Assembly: GCA_947380835.1 (NCBI GenBank)
Contig: CANCSL010000048.1
Coordinates: forward strand, 1 to 7,816
Origin: Actinomycetota bacterium
GTDB taxonomy: Bacteria > Actinomycetota > Actinomycetes > Nanopelagicales > Nanopelagicaceae
Direction of reading: 5' to 3'
Length of the DNA: 7,816 bases
Part shown: positions 5,290-7,816 of the stretch, piece after piece
Layout of the letters: each line of letters begins with the position of its first letter
Numbering within the stretch: position 1 is the first letter of the stretch
Made by a program: the position numbers and the translations under genes
Notes under the pieces: generated by a model
Told to the model about the DNA's origin: nothing
Databases searched by the model: none
What the model saw: only the letters and a program-made list of their open reading frames with translations

Positions 5290-5618
5290 TTTACTCAGAC
5301 ATTGCTCTGGATGCGGTGGTCTTCGCCATTCTGGTGGACCTATTTGTCCTGCGCACGGCAATGATCACGCGGGGGATTTATTGGCTGACGTACGGGCTGA
5401 TATTTCCATTCCAGCTTTTAACCAATTGGTGGCTGACCTCAAGAAACATTGTGCAGTATGCGTCCTCTCAAATAATTGGGCGTCGGCTAGCCGGAGCGCC
5501 GATCGAGGACTTACTGTTTGGATTTTCAATGATTCTCCTAACTCTTTCATTCTGGGAATACTTTTCCAAGAGATTGAGTCGCCTGTCAACGAAGCAGTCG
5601 GAGGCTAAGGATTTATAG
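5286..5618 (+). CDS. crtYd: Lycopene cyclase subunit CrtYd
   Basis: A 110-residue membrane protein, second half of the heterodimeric lycopene cyclase. The family marks are VDLFVLRT (17-24), PFQLLTNWWLT (41-51) and GAPIEDLLFGF (70-80), the last being the counterpart of PLEE in CrtYc. Three hydrophobic segments (about 5-22, 31-50 and 74-90) match the partner, and the basic C-terminal tail is short. The ATG at 5286 overlaps the crtYc stop (5287-5289) by the ATGA arrangement, and no good independent ribosome-binding site is seen, which fits coupled translation. No other carotenoid gene follows: purU is convergent 23 bp further on, and the AT-rich gap between them shows no GC-rich terminator. So this is a two-gene unit, with crtE, crtB and crtI encoded elsewhere. 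Confidence 0.9.
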   Translation: MIYSDIALDAVVFAILVDLFVLRTAMITRGIYWLTYGLIFPFQLLTNWWLTSRNIVQYASSQIIGRRLAGAPIEDLLFGFSMILLTLSFWEYFSKRLSRLSTKQSEAKDL

Positions 5619-5641
5619 CCGAAATATTGGAAAGAATTAAT

Positions 5642-6502
5642 TTAATTAAAAATGATGGTTCGCTGACCTACGACAAAAATTCGATCCTCAGCATAAAGCC
5701 GAACCGCCTTTGCTAGAACCCGTCTTTCAATGTCTCGTCCGATAGCAATTAAATCTTCGGGCGAGACCGCATGAGAGACGTGAGCGACATCTTGTTCGAT
5801 GATCGGGCCTTCATCTAAATCTGGGGTGACGAAGTGCGCAGTTGCGCCAATGATCTTGACTCCCCGGGCATGTGCTTGGTGATAGGGCTTTGCGCCTTTA
5901 AACCCGGGTAAGAAGGAATGGTGAATGTTGATGATTTGTCCCGAAAGTTTGTTGCAGAAATTCTCAGAGAGAATCTGCATGTAACGCGCCAAAATCAGGA
6001 AGTCGATTTTCTCGTCTGCCACCAGTTTAAGTAGGTCTTTTTCTGCCATTTCCTTGCCGATTGTGGCGAGGGGGAGATGAATGAAGTTAATTTGATGAGA
6101 TTCAACTAGTCCTTTGAGGTGGAGTTGATTGGAAACAACGCTGACTATTTCGATGGGCAATTCTTCAAGTTCGGATAAGAAAAGGAGTTCACGCAAGCAG
6201 TGGCTTTCAGTGGTGACGAGAACGAGAGCGCGTTTCTTTTGTGAATATTCGCGAAGCGAAGTCGTCGGATGGAATTTATGAAGCTCCACATTGAGAAAAT
6301 TTTCGGCCTCGACCTTGCCAACTTGGGTGGCGAAGCGAGTTCGCATAACGAAAAAGTTTGACTCGGGGTCGGTAAATTGTTGATTCTCAATGATATTTCC
6401 GCCGCAAGCCAGAATTGCCGACGTGACCGCGTGAACGATGCCTGGTTGATCCTGACATTGCAGAGTGAAGATCAAATCCAATTGAGGCTCCCCGGGTGTC
6501 AT
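5642..6502 (-). CDS. purU: Formyltetrahydrofolate deformylase
   Basis: A 286-residue cytosolic enzyme that hydrolyses 10-formyltetrahydrofolate to formate and tetrahydrofolate, balancing one-carbon pools and feeding formate to purine synthesis. The N-terminal ACT domain (about 8-85) opens with LIFTLQCQDQPGIV (10-23) and contains GGNIIENQQF (34-43). The C-terminal formyltransferase fold (about 90-280) has ARYMQILS (172-179), NIHHSFLPGFKGAKPY (192-207) and ATAHFVTPDLDEGPII (220-235). The catalytic Asn-His-Asp triad is N192, H194 and D230. Length is normal. The start ATG at 6502 lies 45 bp after the MMPL stop on the same strand, so the two may be co-transcribed. The start codon sits in the loop of a long hairpin that also pairs the weak TTAGG ribosome-binding site. 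Confidence 0.95.
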   Translation of the reverse strand: MTPGEPQLDLIFTLQCQDQPGIVHAVTSAILACGGNIIENQQFTDPESNFFVMRTRFATQVGKVEAENFLNVELHKFHPTTSLREYSQKKRALVLVTTESHCLRELLFLSELEELPIEIVSVVSNQLHLKGLVESHQINFIHLPLATIGKEMAEKDLLKLVADEKIDFLILARYMQILSENFCNKLSGQIINIHHSFLPGFKGAKPYHQAHARGVKIIGATAHFVTPDLDEGPIIEQDVAHVSHAVSPEDLIAIGRDIERRVLAKAVRLYAEDRIFVVGQRTIIFN

Positions 6503-6518
6503 GCGAGGAGCCTAATTG
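6479..6518 (-). promoter_or_regulatory. Hairpin enclosing the purU start codon
   Basis: The plus-strand arms CAATTGAGGCTCC (6479-6491) and GGAGCCTAATTG (6507-6518) are complementary over 12 bp with one bulged base (6484). In the purU mRNA the upstream arm includes the TTAGG ribosome-binding sequence and the downstream arm lies in codons 4-8. The 15-nt loop carries the ATG. The fold would limit ribosome access. There is no U-run after it, so it is not a terminator for the upstream MMPL gene. The pairing is seen directly; translational control is inference. Confidence 0.45.
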
Positions 6519-6547
6519 ATGCCAGATGGAGCAGGTATTACATCTAC

Positions 6548-7816
6548 TTAGTGGGTCAGGGTGAAACGTTTCATCGCCTGTGGCGCCCACCAATTACGCT
6601 CACCAAAGAGACGCATCAGGGCTGGTACCAATAACGCACGAACCAAGCTGGCATCCAAGAGAATGGCAAAGGCCACACCAAAGCCCAAGGTCTTGATGGA
6701 CGTCACGCCACTGGTGAGGAAGGCCGCGAAGACAATGGCCAACAAGAGAGCGGCCGCTGTGATGATTCGTGCCGATCTTTGCAAGCCAACTGCTACCGCC
6801 TCGACGTTGGTAGCGCCGCGATCATGTTCTTCCTTAATGCGCGAGAGCAGGAAGAGTTCGTAGTCCATCGACAGGCCGAAGGTCACCACCGAAATCAAAA
6901 TGACCATCGAGGTATCCAGGGATCCGGTAACCGTAAATTTGCCGGTAAGCCATTGCAGATGGCCATCGATAAAGACCCAAGTTATAACGCCCATTGTTGC
7001 AGTCAATGAAACGACGTTTAACAAAACCGCCTTAATGGGCAGAATTATTGAACCAGTGAACATAAAGAGCAGAAGCAAAGTGCCCAGGGCGATCCAACCC
7101 AATGCCCACGGCAATGTATGGGCGATACCCGCCTGGCTATCGGCGTAATCAGCGGCTACACCACCAATCAACGTACCTGCCGGAGCCGGAATCTTGCGCA
7201 ACGCATTAATCAACTTCTCGGCCTCTGGTGTGCGAGGTGCCATCGTATGGATTGCAGTAAAGCGCAGGTCATTGCCGGCTGCTTCGCTCTGTCCCACTCG
7301 CTGAATTCCGGGCACTTGCGCAACCTTGGCTTCATAGGAAGTGACTTCGGCGCTCTTTCCAGATCCACCCGGAATGATGAATTCAATCGGATTACCTTCT
7401 TGGCCGGGGAACTTAGTAGCCATAACCTGCGAGGCGATCGCAGCTTTATCAGAGGCTGGCAGAACTCGGCTATCGACTTGAGAGAAGACGATGTTTTTAA
7501 TGGGGGCCGCAAAGGTGCCAAGTACGAGAAGTGAAAGAACCACGACGGCTACTGGACGGCGCATGACCGTACGTGCAGTTTGAGCCCAACGACCATCTTC
7601 TTTCGGAGTAATTGCGCCACGTCGAACTACGATTTTATCGATACGGGTTCCGAGTAGAGCCAAAATTGCGGGAAGTGGAATAAGTGCGCCGATAACTGCC
7701 ATTGCTACGACAGCGACTCCTCCGTAACCAAAGGACTTGAGAAACATTTGTGGGAAGAACATCAAAGATGCCAGCGAGATCATGACGGTGATTCCAGAGA
7801 AGAAGACGGTGCGCCC
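6548..7816 (-). CDS. MMPL-family (RND superfamily) transporter, C-terminal part; 5' end cut by window edge
   Basis: The reading frame stays open to the right edge, so only the last 422 residues are present; related proteins are about 700-750. The visible part begins in the first transmembrane block with GRTVFFSGITV (1-11), followed by helices ending near TRIDKI (57-62). A helix after MRRP (about 84-103) leads into a periplasmic loop with VDSRVLPASDKA, then a second helix block. That block holds FGLSMDYELFLLSRIKEEHDRG, the MMPL signature; its Asp-Tyr pair matches the proton-relay residues known from MmpL3. The protein ends KRFTLTH. MMPL transporters use the proton motive force to export lipids or hydrophobic compounds. 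This one resembles YdfJ-like actinobacterial members more than mycolate exporters, since no mycolate genes are nearby; the substrate is unknown. It lies 45 bp upstream of purU on the same strand. Confidence 0.9.
   Translation of the reverse strand, partial: GRTVFFSGITVMISLASLMFFPQMFLKSFGYGGVAVVAMAVIGALIPLPAILALLGTRIDKIVVRRGAITPKEDGRWAQTARTVMRRPVAVVVLSLLVLGTFAAPIKNIVFSQVDSRVLPASDKAAIASQVMATKFPGQEGNPIEFIIPGGSGKSAEVTSYEAKVAQVPGIQRVGQSEAAGNDLRFTAIHTMAPRTPEAEKLINALRKIPAPAGTLIGGVAADYADSQAGIAHTLPWALGWIALGTLLLLFMFTGSIILPIKAVLLNVVSLTATMGVITWVFIDGHLQWLTGKFTVTGSLDTSMVILISVVTFGLSMDYELFLLSRIKEEHDRGATNVEAVAVGLQRSARIITAAALLLAIVFAAFLTSGVTSIKTLGFGVAFAILLDASLVRALLVPALMRLFGERNWWAPQAMKRFTLTH

Noticed and set aside
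5619..5641. Terminator between the convergent crtYd and purU genes
   Set aside because: The gap is short and AT-rich, with only a weak AATTAA-type repeat and no GC-rich stem; no terminator can be supported.
7118..7534. 138-codon plus-strand open frame
   Set aside because: It lies wholly antisense to the conserved MMPL transporter and shows no family motif or ribosome-binding site of note.
1..7816. CRISPR array, transposon, phage or defence system
   Set aside because: No regularly spaced repeats, transposase, integrase, nuclease or toxin-like reading frame was found on either strand.

Overview
The window looks like a chromosome segment from a small-genome, rhodopsin-bearing planktonic actinobacterium, most likely a freshwater acI/Nanopelagicales-type lineage (inference). 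The reasons are an actinorhodopsin-type proton pump, a two-subunit CrtYc/CrtYd lycopene cyclase of the Gram-positive type, a winged-helix regulator of a family common in Actinobacteria, moderate GC, short intergenic gaps and no mobile elements. Related rhodopsin-bearing lineages such as Luna-type Microbacteriaceae cannot be excluded from sequence reading alone.

Layout, left to right. Positions 1-1118 (-): saccharopine dehydrogenase-family oxidoreductase, cut by the left edge. 1268-1343 (+): tRNA-Arg(CCU) with encoded CCA. 1358-1648 (-): small winged-helix regulator, divergent from 1720-2685 (+), an SbtA-family sodium-dependent bicarbonate permease. The 71-bp gap between them holds a perfect 7+7 dyad placed like an operator. 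2694-2930 (-): a 78-aa membrane protein of unknown function. 3010-3783 (-): actinorhodopsin, with a strong terminator behind it. 3951-4910 (-): Blh/Brp beta-carotene 15,15'-dioxygenase with its own terminator. Divergent from blh are crtYc (4957-5289, +) and crtYd (5286-5618, +), overlapping by ATGA. 5642-6502 (-): PurU formyltetrahydrofolate deformylase. 6548-7816 (-): C-terminal part of an MMPL-family transporter, cut by the right edge. No gene-free stretch exceeds 300 bases; the largest gaps are 1119-1267 and 3784-3950.

How the genes work together. CrtYc/CrtYd close the rings of lycopene to give beta-carotene, Blh cleaves this to two retinals, and retinal binds Lys233 of the rhodopsin to make a light-driven H+ pump. 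The genes for making lycopene (crtE, crtB, crtI) are not in the window. The bicarbonate permease lies about 320 bp from the 3' end of the rhodopsin gene. This suggests, as inference only, that light-derived ion gradients could help pay for bicarbonate uptake for anaplerotic carboxylation. The flanking purU, MMPL, dehydrogenase and tRNA genes look like ordinary chromosomal neighbours.

The least explained items are the operator-like dyad at sbtA, a second perfect dyad in the rhodopsin leader, the 78-aa membrane protein, and two hairpins that appear to mask ribosome-binding sites (before the dehydrogenase and around the purU start).
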